64,000 nt of DNA from Azolla caroliniana (taxonomy: Eukaryota; Polypodiophyta), in contig JBHGNT010000008.1 of NCBI GenBank assembly GCA_043228905.1, positions 10,540,001 through 10,604,000 on the forward strand, in the 5' to 3' direction. Positions 1 through 10,911 of the stretch are shown here, in pieces. The notes under the pieces were generated by a model, which saw nothing but the letters and a program-made list of their open reading frames with translations, was not told where the DNA came from and searched no databases. Numbering within the stretch: position 1 is the first letter of the stretch; the number at the start of each line of letters is the position of its first letter. A program made the position numbers and the translations under genes.

Positions 1-177
1 TTCGTTCTGTCTCCATCTGGTGTTCTATAGCTAATTACAATTCCTATGATTCTGTGGGTTTGTGCGCGTGTGAATTACATCGTAAGAGTCCTTCCCCTCC
101 CTTCATTCGGTTATTTCTCGGTCCTAGGCCCCGGTGGTCCCGCCTTGTTCTCCACGCACGTGCGTAAAAACGCGACA
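1..177 (+). repeat. 5' LTR of element B, 3' portion only
   Basis: It matches the last 177 bases of the 3' LTR at 6419-6595 without gaps and ends in CGACA three to four bases before the primer-binding site. The rest of this LTR lies left of the window. Confidence 0.93.
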
Positions 178-181
178 TATT

Positions 182-199
182 TGGTGAACCCGACGTGAA
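182..199 (+). promoter_or_regulatory. Primer-binding site of B (probably tRNA-Trp)
   Basis: TGGTGAACCCGACGTGAA sits just inside the 5' LTR. The identical 18 bases occur in element A. Its complement ends in CCA and matches, from memory, the 3' end of plant tRNA-Trp; that assignment needs a tRNA alignment. Confidence 0.75.
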
Positions 200-221
200 C
201 AGGCAATAGAGGAATAGAAAG

Positions 222-2333
222 ATGAGAGGGTCGGATCTTGCAGAAGCCATGGCTTCGGCTGTGGATCGGATAGTGAGTGCGCGCGAAGGTACAGGCGCCC
301 TCGATAGGGCTATTGAAGCAGTCATTGGCACGATAGGCCGGTTCGGTGGGAAGGACTCCACGAGCTATTTGGAGGCCTACCGAGCCGAAATGGTAATGAG
401 GAACATCCCGGAGGACAGGCGACTGGCCTGATTCCCTCAGGTGGCGATGCCGGGCATCAACGCGAAGGTGCTTGAGGTACGGGCTGAGAGTCGGACCTGG
501 GAAGAGTTTGAAGGTCGGCTCCTTGAAAAATACGGGCTTGATGACGCGCTTCGGTTGTCGAAGCGGGACTTCATGGAATGGGTGGAGACCCCCGAAAAGG
601 GGAGGAACGCGTTGGTGCTCCTTCGGGAGTTTGAAGAACGCTTCGCACGACTTTCGGTGGTGGACCGGACCGTGTTGGACACGAGTCGTGTCCTATTGTT
701 CATTAAATTGGTGGACACAAGGGACCAAGAGCAAGTGGGCTTCCTACTGGAGACCGATGACGACCTAACAACCGACTGGGCCGTGGTAAAGAGAGTTTGC
801 GGCTGTTTTGACAAACGGCGTGAGTGGGTCGATAAAGGCTTGACGGGGGCGGGTTCTGTTGCAACAAGGTCAAGGTACCCCCATCGGCGCGAAGGGAAGA
901 GACCCGAGATTGGCTCGACTTCGACCGACATGGTCAAAAGCTCATCCGAAGGAGCGGCTCTAGAGGAGCTGACTCAGATGGTGAGGGACCTTCAGATCGC
1001 ACAAGCATAGAGGGACGGCAACAAACAAATCCGTGACCGAAGGCCTCCGGCTGGGAACCGGTGTTTGTGGTGCGACGCGGTCGGCCACGCTTGAAAGGAC
1101 TACGGGGACTTCGCCAAAGCGATAAGATCTAACGTGGTGTACCTATGGAACGGTCGGGTGCACGCTAGCGAGACCCGGAGGGCCCTGGATCTGAATGTCG
1201 GATGAGGGGGTATCAAACGGCTGATGGAAGAAGCGGTGGCTCGTCATGCGAAGACCATCCATTACTTGGCGTCGGCTAGAATCCAGGTCGGAAGCGATGA
1301 AGACTGGAAGACGAAAGAAGCTGGATTCTGGCCGGCGATGCTGGAAGGCCTAGCCGGCATAAGGCTGAAGAAAGAGGAAGCGAACCGTGCGGAAAGATGG
1401 GTCCGGGAGGTAACCGGGTGGAGTGACCCGGTCGAGGAGAACACGGGCTTTGTGGAAGCCGTGTGCCAGAACTACGAGGTTCTAGTGGAAGACAAGCGAG
1501 CAGGAAGGACCGAGGGGGCCGGATCCTCACAATGGTATGAGACCCGGTTCGGGCCGAAGCAGAGTGGTGTCGGTGCATCCGGCGCACCGGACAAGGCCAA
1601 GAAGGCCGGTTATCGGTTGAGAAAGGAGATCGAAAGGACCACGGACCTACGAAAGGTCTTGGAGGAACGGATCCTCGACAGCAAAGTGGAGTTGTCCCTG
1701 AGGGAAGTGCTCGATGTCGCCAAGAAGGAGTTCCACGACTCCATCGTAGACTTGGTGAAGCGGAAAAGGCTTTCAACGGAGCCAGAGCCGGAGAAGCCGA
1801 TGGAGGTGCGAACAACGCACCTAGAAGACATGGCCCTGGCGAACGAGTTGGCGGAAAGCCACTAATCGAGGATACCTTGGGCTAGGGCCACTATGGAAAC
1901 CCATGTTTGGATCGGGGACGTCCATGAGCCGGTGGTGGCATTGGTAGACCACGGTCCGGAGATCAACTTGATGTTCATGGACTTCTACAGGAAGGGAAAG
2001 TGGTCGATCAACACCGAGCACATGTGGAAGATACGGGCAGCAACGCGCGCCACGGAGGAGCTACACGGAGCCTGCCCGAATGTATGAGTAAAAATTGGCG
2101 ATGTCGAGATCGACCAACACTTCTTCGTGCAGGAGATGTCCTCGCATCCGGTGATACTCGGAGAACCGTACATCACGGCGACACGCATGGAGACAAAGGT
2201 GTTGGACAACGGTTCGGCATATGCACGAGTCAAGATCCAGGATGGGCGCCACTCAGTCCAGTTCCTGACGGTGCGACCGAACCATGAGCGTAACCGCCAG
2301 ACCCTTGGTGCCGAAAACCGAGGAGATTTTTAG
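222..2333 (+). pseudogene. gag-protease ORF of element B, broken by nonsense codons
   Basis: From the ATG at 222 a single frame can be followed to a TAG at 2331, interrupted by stops at 429, 1008, 1092, 1203, 1863 and 2085. No frameshift is needed. It aligns with the intact ORF of element A: a gag capsid region (about 222-1000), a damaged CCHC zinc knuckle (WCDAVGHA before the stop at 1092; the last Cys is replaced by Tyr), a linker with the motif LVKRKR, and a retropepsin domain whose active site reads LVDHGPEINLM. The stops lie mostly where A has Arg or Gln codons, as expected from CGA to TGA and CAR to TAR transitions in methylated DNA. The final codons GAT TTT TAG form the frameshift site into pol. 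Confidence 0.9.
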
Positions 2334-2367
2334 AGAGGGCTATCAAGGCGTGGGGCCCCGATAGTCC
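2324..2367 (+). promoter_or_regulatory. Candidate -1 frameshift signal between gag-pro and pol of B
   Basis: Slippery AGATTTT (2324-2330) ends directly at the TAG stop (2331-2333). After a 6-nt spacer come stem arm GGGCTAT (2337-2343), 17 interior bases and the pairing arm ATAGTCC (2361-2367), with one G-U pair. In the -1 frame the reading frame is open from 2327 to 2858. Spacing and interior length are identical to those in A and C. Confidence 0.78.
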
Positions 2368-5300
2368 GGACACCCCAGGGAAACCCCACAGATGTACTAT
2401 AGGCGAAAAAACCTGTACCAAAGGTAGAAAATTTTGGTTCTCTGATAGCGGAGGTTGTACGATAGCCGGCGTAGTTGGCCGGGAAAAGAAGCGGGAGCAG
2501 GAACGATTTCGGGCATGGGGAGTCCTCGGCCCTGAAGAGGAAATCAACGGAGTCATGGAGGCGGTCTCTTTCGACGACACCTTGGGGAAGTTATGGGAGG
2601 TGTTCGGAGAAGGCCTTAATGAGGACCGAACGATTCCGGTATGCTTGGAAAAGATGTACGAAGTCATCGCCGACTTCGGTAGTGGACTCGAGTCGGATCG
2701 GACGACCCAAGTGGATACGAAGTACAAGATTGTGAACCGGAAGGTGAGGCCAGTTGCGGCACTGTTGCCGAAGGGCAGTGAAGAGTGGATAAAGGGGGTC
2801 ACGTCGGACCCAAGTTTACGGAATCCCGCCGGCATAGGGCACTGTGGTTCACCAACATAACGCTACGGGAGCTCAAGGTAGGTGGGGGTGGCTTTCTACT
2901 GCTAGAGGAGAAGGACTGGTTTCGGAGGATGCTCAGAAGGCACGGGAAGGCCTTCGCGTTCTCACCGGAGGAGATCGGGTGCCTAGACCCGAAAGTTGTG
3001 GAACCAATGGTGATCTTCACGGTACCGCATGTGCCATGGAATCTCAAACCGATTCCGGTACCCAAAGCTCACATCCCGAAGCTGATAGAGCTGCTGAAAC
3101 AGAAGGTGGAGATGGGCATCCTCGAACCATCGAGTGCCCCATATTCAAATCGGTGGTTTACCGTGCCGAAGAAGAATAGCACACTGCGATTCATACAAGA
3201 CCTGCAACCGGTCAACAAGGTGACCATTCGAAACGCAGGTATCGGATCGACCATCGATGAGTTCGCGGAGGCGTTCGCAGGGAGGTCGATCTACTCAGTC
3301 GGGGACTTGTACTTAGGCTACGATCAGTTCCAGCTAGCCATAGAGAGCAGGGATATCACGATGATGCGGACTCCTCTCGGCCTAGTTCGGATGTGTACCC
3401 TGTCGCAAGGAGGAACAAACTCGGTGGCACACATGGTGAATGCGATGAACACGGTATTGAGGGACTGCATCCCGGACATCACCATGCCATTTCTGGATGA
3501 CATCTCGATCAAAGGATGTCCGGTGGAAGACAAGGACGAGTCTGTCGGGCCCGATGGTTGCCGGAGGTTCGTAATGGATCACATCCGTGACTGCAAGAAG
3601 GTGCTACAAAGACTCAAGAGCACACAACTCACCTTCTCCGGAGAAAAATCAGCATTCGGGCAGCCGGAGATCCTGGTAGTCGGACACCTGTACTGGCCCT
3701 ATGGCTGGAAACCGTCCCCGGCAAAGGTAGAAGCCATCTCCGTGATGAAGGACGATTGCGGGTTGGTTACGGAGGTCCGCAGGTTCTTGGGTGCGTGCGC
3801 GTTCTACCACATCTGGATTCCGCACTACGCACACGTTGCGGAACCGCTCTATGGGCTATTGAAGAAAGGGCGTAGGTTCGAGTGGAGCACGGAGCACACG
3901 GAGTCGGTTCAGAGGCTGAAGGAGGCGCTTGCTGCAACGTCGGCTCTCCGGAAAGCAGTTTATGACAGGGAAATCCCCATCTACGTGACAGTGGACACGA
4001 GCCCAACTGGGATCGGGTGGGTGACCAATCAGGAGGACAAGGACGACGTACGGTTCCTGATCCGGTTCGGGGCGAAGGTATTGAGCGAGCGGTAGCGAGG
4101 ATACGCCCAAGTTAAGCGCGAGCTGTGGGGTATCGTATCGGCAGTCAAGGCCGACAAGGACTATCTGATCGGGACGGAAGTGACCATCGAGACGGACTGC
4201 CTACCGATTCTAGGTATGGTCTTCGGATGTGCGACTTCGGACCTGGCGATGCTCAGGTGGATCGCATACATCAAGTCCCTGAACCCGGAGATACGACACA
4301 TCTCCGGAAAAGAAAATGCCATGGCCGATATGCTTTCGAGGGCGCGATTTAGTGACGAGGACGACATGGTTTCGGATAATGAGGAAGTCGGCGAGGATTT
4401 CTTCGGGTCAACCAACATAACATCAAGAAAGGGGAGCACTCCGGCACTTAACAAATTCGACGAGAGCAAGTACGACGGGGAGTGGCTCCAGATCGGCGGG
4501 TTCTTGAAGGCAATGACACCGGACACGACATGGACGAAGGAAGAGGCCAACCAGATTCGGAAGAAAGCATACCGATTCTTTCTACGGGACGTGAGCATAT
4601 GGAAGCACCCGAAGAGGAGAGACGGCATCCAGCTCCGAGTGGTGGCGAGGAAAGAGGAACAAGAAGAATTGTTGAAGGCGTACCACGAGAGTCCCTAGGC
4701 CGGACACTGCGGGACATGGGCCACATTCGAGAAGCTAAAGGCGAAGTACTGGTGGCCGGGACTATATCGGGACGTGCATCGGTTCGTGACGACTTGTGAG
4801 AGCTGTCAGGTGCACTCCATAGTCGGACATCGCGACAAGCTCCACCCGGCCTACCCTCCGACCGTCCACTTCAAGTGGATGGTGGATCTGGTGACGATGC
4901 CGATGGGGGTAGGACAGATGCGGTATCTGGTGCTGGCTCAAGAGGACCTGATGAACCAGGTGGAAGGTCGAGCGTTGCAGAGCAAAACGACCACGGCCGT
5001 GTGCCGATTTCTGATCGAAAAAGTGGTGTGCCGGTACGGGTGCGTAGGTAAGATCGTGGCCGACCGCGGGGAATTGGACGCGCAAGAGGTGGAAGAGCTG
5101 TTTGACCGAGTAGGAATTAAGCTCTCGCTCACCACGGCGTACAATCCGGAGCTAACGGGAAGGTGGAGCGCGGACACGAGCCGATCGTCAAAGCGTTGGT
5201 ACGGGCATGTGGAGGCCATGTTGGGAACTGGCCGCGGCTCTTATCCTATGCGTTGTGCGCGGACCGAACTACGCACAGTTCGGTAACCGGGTTCATGCCG

Positions 5301-5819
5301 GTAGAGCTAATGTACGGGCAGAAGCCGATCATGCCAACGGAGCAGACAACCTCCTCATGGGCCACGGTGGACTGGAACAATGAGATGAGCCGAGAGGAGC
5401 TATTAGCGGCACGGATTCAGCAGCTGGAACGAAGACTGGAGGACGTGGGCCGAGCTGTGGAGAAGCTACGAGTGGCGAGGGTAAAGAACAAAGGACGGTT
5501 CGACCGGACTCACTGACTGAGACCAAAGAAGATCGAGGAAGGCGAATGGGTTCTAGTGTATGACAGCAGCCTCGACAACCAACACCGGGCAACGCGGAAG
5601 TTTGCAAGAAGGTGGTTTGGGCCTTATGCGGTGACGAGCGCCAACGGCAATGGGACCTACCATCTCGCAGAGCTCGACGGGACAAGGATGGCGGTACCGG
5701 TGGCGGGGAAAAGGATCAAAGCCTTCAAAAAACGGTACGAGGCTGAACTGGACCCGGGCGACCTGGATAGCGACACCTATCGGCTCGGGATGGATGCCGA
5801 TCCGGAAGACGAAGGATAA
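2327..5819 (+). pseudogene. pol of element B (RT, RNase H, integrase), degraded
   Basis: The frame is open from the frameshift site to about 2858. A frameshift then moves it to the frame of 2785-4095. That part carries reverse transcriptase (VPKKNSTLRFIQDLQPVNK near 3160; catalytic FLDD near 3490) and the start of RNase H (VTVDTSPTGIGW near 3985). Stops at 4093 and 4696 interrupt RNase H and the integrase zinc region (GHCGTW, then CESCQ near 4800). The catalytic core shows WMVDLV and VADRGELD. A frameshift near 5155 lies just before the catalytic Glu, and a further stop is at 5514. The integrase C-terminus (KFARRWFGPYAV) ends at 5819. Each domain matches element A. It once made the enzymes for reverse transcription and integration and is inactive here. 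Confidence 0.92.
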
Positions 5820-5893
5820 GCGTGGGCCGTTCTTCTCCAGCAGGAATCTCATTTTGGCGCATATCGGTGGATGCGCGCTTAGGTGGGGGCGGA

Positions 5894-6595
5894 TGTCGTG
5901 GAGAAAACCGTCCCTAGGCAAAAACCGAGTATAACATGCGTAAACCGGCCTTTACACGTGGGCACAAGTTTTGTTGTGTAGTACGTAGGTAGGTACAAAT
6001 CGCCTGAGGCGAAATCCTAGGTAGTACGTGTTCGGTAGGGAGGAAATCGAGGCGTATCCTTGTCCAAAAGGACAAGGAATAAACATGATGTAACGAGTGG
6101 TAACGGCCTCCCTCGGGTTATAAAAGAGAGGAAGAAGTGAGACCAAAGGTATAGCGTTTTGGGGAGGACGAAGTGTTGCCAGATTGGAACCGAGCGCTTC
6201 TCCTCTCCTCTGTAGTCTCCATAATCATTCTGTGCAGGTTTCGGGAGGCTAACTCTGTTCCGCGGGACGCCCGAGTGCTCCCGACAGAGCCTCCATCTCG
6301 CTTCATGTCTCTGTTTATGTGTGTGTGCGTGTGCGTGTAGGCGTCGGAACCCATCACTCGCCGGCTTGCCGGTTGTAACACCTTGATTTATATATATATA
6401 TATATATATACACAAACATTCGTTCTGTCTCCATCTGGCGTTCTGTAGCGTATTGCAATTCCTGTGATTCTGTGGGTCTGTGCGCGTGTGAATTACATCG
6501 TAAGAGTCCTTCCCCTCCCTTCATTTGGTTATTTCTCGGTCCTAGGCTCCGGTGCTCCCGCCTCGTTCTCCACACACGTGCGTAACAACACGACA
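5894..6595 (+). repeat. 3' LTR of element B (702 bp)
   Basis: It begins TGTCGTGG right after the polypurine tract AGGTGGGGGCGGA (5881-5893) and ends CGACA before ACGT (6596-6599). A TATA box candidate, TTATAAAAGA, lies at 6118-6127. A TA dinucleotide run lies at about 6390-6410. The last 177 bases duplicate the window start. Confidence 0.92.
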
Positions 6596-6766
6596 ACGTA
6601 CCTCAAGAGCACTTTGAGATTGCCGAAGTTCGGTCATTTGTTGAGCGGTGAAACTAAGGTATTGGGTTATTTGCGAAAAATACATCTCAATGGACATTTC
6701 TCCAAGAGGATTCCCTTGAGTTCCTTCCGCTTGAGCGAAGGACATCTAGTCGTTATTTTGAGCCAT
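6596..6766 (-). pseudogene. N-terminal gag-like fragment cut by insertion of B
   Basis: Reading leftwards from an ATG at 6766, an open stretch with one stop (TAG at codon 7) runs up to the edge of element B: MAQNND, then a region rich in Gln, Ser and Thr with SQITQYLSFTAQQMTELRQ. It looks like the start of a retroelement gag-type protein, but I cannot place the family. The frame ends exactly where B's LTR begins, so B probably interrupted it. Confidence 0.4.
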
Positions 6767-8448
6767 TAAATGATTATTTCTGGAAAAGAAATAGGATAAG
6801 GTCAGAGAGATAGTCATAACATCATGTCGTGATGTAAACCTATCATGGGCGAACATTAATCGATATCATTATCTCACGTCAATACCCCTCTAGACATATG
6901 AGATGAGGTTCAAGATCAGGTTACTATGGTAACACAAAGGTGTTTTAAAAACCATGGGGGTGACAATTTAATGTCTTTCCCTTATCTCTATATCGATTTT
7001 TTCATGGCGGCTCCCTGAGGCTCAACCATGTATGTTCACGTCATGAATAGTTTATACACGAAAAAAATGTTAACAATAAACTATGTTTCGGTGCCCAGAT
7101 ATGTGGTTTCGGCTCTTTAAGTCCTATTACAAGGACCCCGAACTGCACTTTGACCTCAAGTCTAAACATGTGTTATAGTCATATGTATCAACGATGTTGT
7201 ATGGTCTTGGTCATATTTGAACTCGAGACCTCGAGAACAAATACATTAAACATTTGAGCCAACCAAGTAAGTTGCTCTTCTTGAATGTTTAATGTTTCAT
7301 GCGTATAAGAGATATGCGAGCCATTTGCCCATATATGTTTTTTTAAAAGAAACATATATGTCAAGAGTCCTTATTTCGCCCTCATTTACTACAACTATGT
7401 TGGTACGTTACCTAACCTCAAGTCTCGTAATTACGATGGCATACACCAAAGTGCAACCTAATGGTCAAGCCAAATGAGCCCTCTTTTCGTAGTAGGCCTA
7501 CGTGGCCCATCACATGGTCACGTCATTACGAATGCCTCTCATAAGAATGATCTCATGGTGGCATCGTATCCTTGTAATGAGGGAGGGATGTTGGATACGT
7601 GTGTCATAAGAGCGACCTCACATGAAGTGGGTTAAACCCTACGTACTCAACATCATTATGGCTATTGGCATTTCTTTACGTAACGAAATATCGAAGTCAC
7701 CAACGGGGATTTCAACAATAAAAAATTGTTGAAAAAAGGGATGGTGACAACACGATTCTCATAAAAATGTGAGGACGGCCACCAAGAACCTTTCCCCGAA
7801 AAGGAAAACATTCAATTTAAAATCACGTAATAACTTATATACACATATGTATATTATCACATATATACGATCAACTACGTATACATGTGACCACATATGC
7901 CTATATTAAAGAAATCGTTATATTTAATAGCCAAAAATGATGTAATCGAGATACGTAATTGAGGCATATACCTCTACGCACACGAGACATCCAAAAATAA
8001 GGGTTCAACGTAATACGTAATTGAGGTATTGACCTCTTATGCATACGAGACCAAACGCATATCATTTACAACAAAATCGAGGTGTTGAGCTCATACGCCA
8101 ATGTAACATATGTTCGTGAATGTAATACGTAATTGAGGTATTAACCTCGTACGCATACGACACTCATCACATATTATTTATATGTCAAACGAGGTATTGA
8201 CCTCGTGCACATATGTAAGCGTTTTAGATAACCAATTAAATACCACTACAACATCATTTAATTAATGAAAATAATCTACATATTAATCATACACATGATT
8301 AGACTGGAGAAGAAAAAATAGACAAAAAATAACAAGAAAGATTACCGAAGTTCCTTGTTGATCCATATCTGCATGAAGAACAACCGCACAACGATCGATC
8401 GCCATCCATCGAGAAGATAAGACCAACAAAAGAAACATTAGTACATAG
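6767..8448. other. AT-rich non-coding stretch
   Basis: No convincing coding region was found. Short open frames lack codon structure or recognisable motifs. The right third contains the hairpin-forming repeats listed separately. The left part may be 5' untranslated or LTR sequence of the minus-strand element whose gag fragment ends at 6766, but no LTR ends could be fixed. Confidence 0.5.
7925..8225. repeat. Five degenerate tandem repeats with a small palindrome
   Basis: A unit resembling ACGTAATTGAGGTATTGACC followed by TC(G/T)TACGCATACGA recurs near 7955, 8015, 8083, 8127 and 8189. The core GAGGTATTGACCTC can fold as a 5-bp stem with a 4-nt loop. Spacing is irregular (about 45-70 bp). Function unknown. 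Confidence 0.6.
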
Positions 8449-8849
8449 GCTCGGATACCAAATATTAGAGACATGTACTAAAGTAAGCATTAGATAAGGA
8501 TAGATCTAGGTAGATAGAAAGAAAGGAGAGAGAGAAAGAATGGTGTTGATCCACCCAACCACCCCCGAGCAAAGGGATCAAGACGGACTCGAGCCTTGAT
8601 CGGCGTCCCATACCACCACTGTGGCATTGAGTGGTACCTGGTGCTGGCGTGCTCGCTACAAGAGTTGACCTACCACAAGACAGAGTCTCGACGTAGTCAA
8701 CTAGATAATGAAATGAGGGTAGCTAGGCCTCTATTTATAGCGATACCCAAGGCCCCCAGCCATGTTCACACTTGGCCTAATGGGTTGTCTCAATCCCGAG
8801 GATTTAAAAGTAATCCTCCCCTTCTTTACACTTTCGTCTAACCCTCACA
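8449..8849 (-). repeat. Copia-type LTR remnant with degenerate initiator-tRNA-Met primer site
   Basis: On the minus strand TGGTATCCGAGC (8449-8460) is one base away from the standard copia primer site. It follows a sequence ending near 8463 that carries a TATA candidate, CTATAAATAG (about 8731-8742, minus strand). A plausible LTR start (TGTGAGGG on the minus strand) is at 8849. No coding region remains on either side. Confidence 0.5.
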
Positions 8850-8911
8850 CTTATCCACCTGTATAGAATACTACGGTAAATTCTGACCACGGGATATTAT
8901 ATGGTCATGCC

Positions 8912-9490
8912 TGTAACAATCACACTGACCGGTGTGGTTGAAGACAAGGCTAACTAGTCAGATCGACCTAATGGTCGACAATAGTAGTCAGCCAGTTGGC
9001 TAATCGGATCGACTAAATAGTTGACAATAGGAGTGGACTAGTCAGACCGACTAGACTATTGATTTGTGGGTCGGATAGTCAAGTCGACAAGTCGGTCGAT
9101 TAATTATTATTATTATATTATAATAATATCTTAGTCACATCTATAAATGTGGATCTAGGGCAAACTTTAGAATGATGAAAAAGGTGTAGAACATAGTGTC
9201 AACAAATAGTGGATATACAGAGAGAGTAGGGATTAGACAAGACTGAGAGTGAAGGAAGGCATAGTGAGTGATATTTGCCATTGAAACCCTAAGTGGTGGA
9301 TACTCTGTTATGTAGATTTTTTTAATCTATTCTTCCCTCTTGTATCTCTGATATATAGTGCAAAACTATTGCCCCGTGGTTTTCCTTGTTGTACGGTTTC
9401 CACGTAAACAAGTGTGTACTATGCATTTTGTTTTCTGTTTTGTATTTTCCAGTCTATCTTTCTCGTAAATCTACAGTCCTAAACTCAACA
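8912..9490 (+). repeat. Probable Ty1/copia solo LTR or LTR remnant
   Basis: The segment has a TATA candidate (CTATAAATG, about 9141) and then a stretch like GTGGTTTTCCTTG ... TTTCCACGTAAA (about 9377-9408), typical of the 3' half of many plant copia LTRs. It ends ACTCAACA at 9490. No primer site follows, so it may be a solo LTR. The left border is a guess. Its first 200 bases hold repeated short GTCGAC/GACTAGTC palindromes. Confidence 0.45.
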
Positions 9491-10564
9491 TCTCCTTAGC
9501 ACCTTATCGCGATAGACAAAAGTGATAGATAATATACAACAAGACACCATATGCCAGCTCCGCCCCTGGTGTTACTCAAGTTTTTTTGTCATCAGTTGAA
9601 CTAGAAGACTCATATTCAGACATTTTTGTGATCTTTGTTTTGGCATGGCTCGACTGGATAACAACTTCTTGTGTTGCTATCTTCATTGGTGATGGTTACA
9701 CCTCTTTTAATGAAAGATGGCCTTAAATGTATGGTCTCAATGTTGTAATCAAATTATTGGATGTTTCGATCGTGACTTTAAAAGATTCAGGGCCACAGGA
9801 ATCTTTTATAAGTCAATCTTCAGACACATACATTTTTCGTACTCCCTGAGAAAAGTCTACCAACAATATTAAATTAAGGGATTCGAGGTCTTTGTAGTCA
9901 AGCCATAAGATCCAGCTAGAACTAAATGGGCGTTCCTTGTTGAGTTTACCCTAACCCTTATTTCTTGTGGTCAACAAAACAACTTTTTTGTTCGGGTCAA
10001 CATATTTCATTATCTCTGTCTGGTAAATCTTCCTCCCCTATTGTTGCCACCATCTTCTTATGACTAACTTTGTCTGATGTTTGCTCGATAAGTCTTCATT
10101 AAATAGTAATTTTTTGCCCTTTTTGGTGTTTGTGAAGACATGTTGTTTAGAGGCCTCTACTAGGGAGCTTTTATACCTCAACCGTATCTTCTTTTTAGGA
10201 CGTTCAACCCGATTCTCGGCAAACCTATTATAAGGAAGAGATTCTAGAGTTAGGACTACATTCTGTGAACATGAATAATGGACATATGTGAAATATCCTA
10301 GACTTATGTTTAAACAAAGAGACTGTCTTAGACAATTTTATCTAAAAGCAAACGAGAAGAGGCAATTTGAACTAAAACTCATGTTTTTGCATTTCAAATG
10401 GCCATAATGAATATGAAATAGGTATTAGTATAGATTATCTTTGAAACCGGTGTTTAAAAGGCATCAATATAAGAAATCTAGTCTAAAACCATTGTTTCTT
10501 TGTTTAAAATGGCCATCATGATCACGAAATAGCTATTGGTCTTTAGCCACAAAAACATTTGCTA

Positions 10565-10735
10565 AGTACATCAACTCGATACAAAGTATTGATTTCGTAG
10601 TAAAAAAATGAAAAGGGAAACTTTCAACACCAATTCGATACAATGCATCGAGTTGGTGTTGAAACAATCAACATTGTCTCGATGCATTGTAACGAGTTGG
10701 CCCCTTGCCAACTCGATACACTATATGGAGTTGGG
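10565..10735. repeat. Cluster of inverted repeats built on CAACTCGATACA
   Basis: A near-perfect hairpin has 18-nt arms at 10622-10639 and 10647-10664 (one mismatch, 7-nt loop). The same core recurs in direct and inverted orientation at about 10,571, 10,677 and 10,709, the last forming its own CCAACTC...GAGTTGG hairpin. Confidence 0.7.
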
Positions 10736-10899
10736 ATGTGGAGTCAGTGTTATTTTGAAAATCTTGAGAAGTCTATAGAACTAGGCTCTACTGACCTCAA
10801 TTCGGTGTGGTTGGTCTTCTTGGTTGACATGTTGTTTTTTTAGTATGATTGTGTCACTTATGTCTTCATTTTAGGATTAATGATCTTGGTTATTAGATA

Positions 10900-10911
10900 T
10901 GGTATTAGAGC
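10900..10911 (+). promoter_or_regulatory. Degenerate copia primer-binding site
   Basis: TGGTATTAGAGC differs by one base from the initiator-tRNA-Met site and equals the site used by copia D at 12,178. It follows TTGGTTATTAGATA, so the end of an eroded LTR may lie just left. No coding remains follow. Confidence 0.4.

Larger units (their letters stand above)
1..6595 (+). mobile_element. Ty3/gypsy LTR retrotransposon B (old, 5' LTR truncated by window)
   Basis: The order is partial 5' LTR, primer-binding site, gag-pro, pol (RT, RNase H, integrase), polypurine tract and 3' LTR. Positions 1-177 align without gaps to 6419-6595, with about 14 differences counted by eye (roughly 8%), so the insertion is old. 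The 3' flank is ACGT. Coding frames are broken by several nonsense codons and two frameshifts, so this copy cannot be autonomous. It is a diverged relative of elements A and C in this window. Confidence 0.93.

Noticed and set aside
44-361. 105-codon minus-strand ORF over the LTR and gag start
   Set aside because: It is antisense to the LTR and gag of B and has no homology or codon logic of its own.
8283-8490. Two overlapping minus-strand ORFs of 63 codons
   Set aside because: They lie over and beside a primer site and LTR end, contain a low-complexity hydrophobic translation, and have no initiation context or family resemblance.
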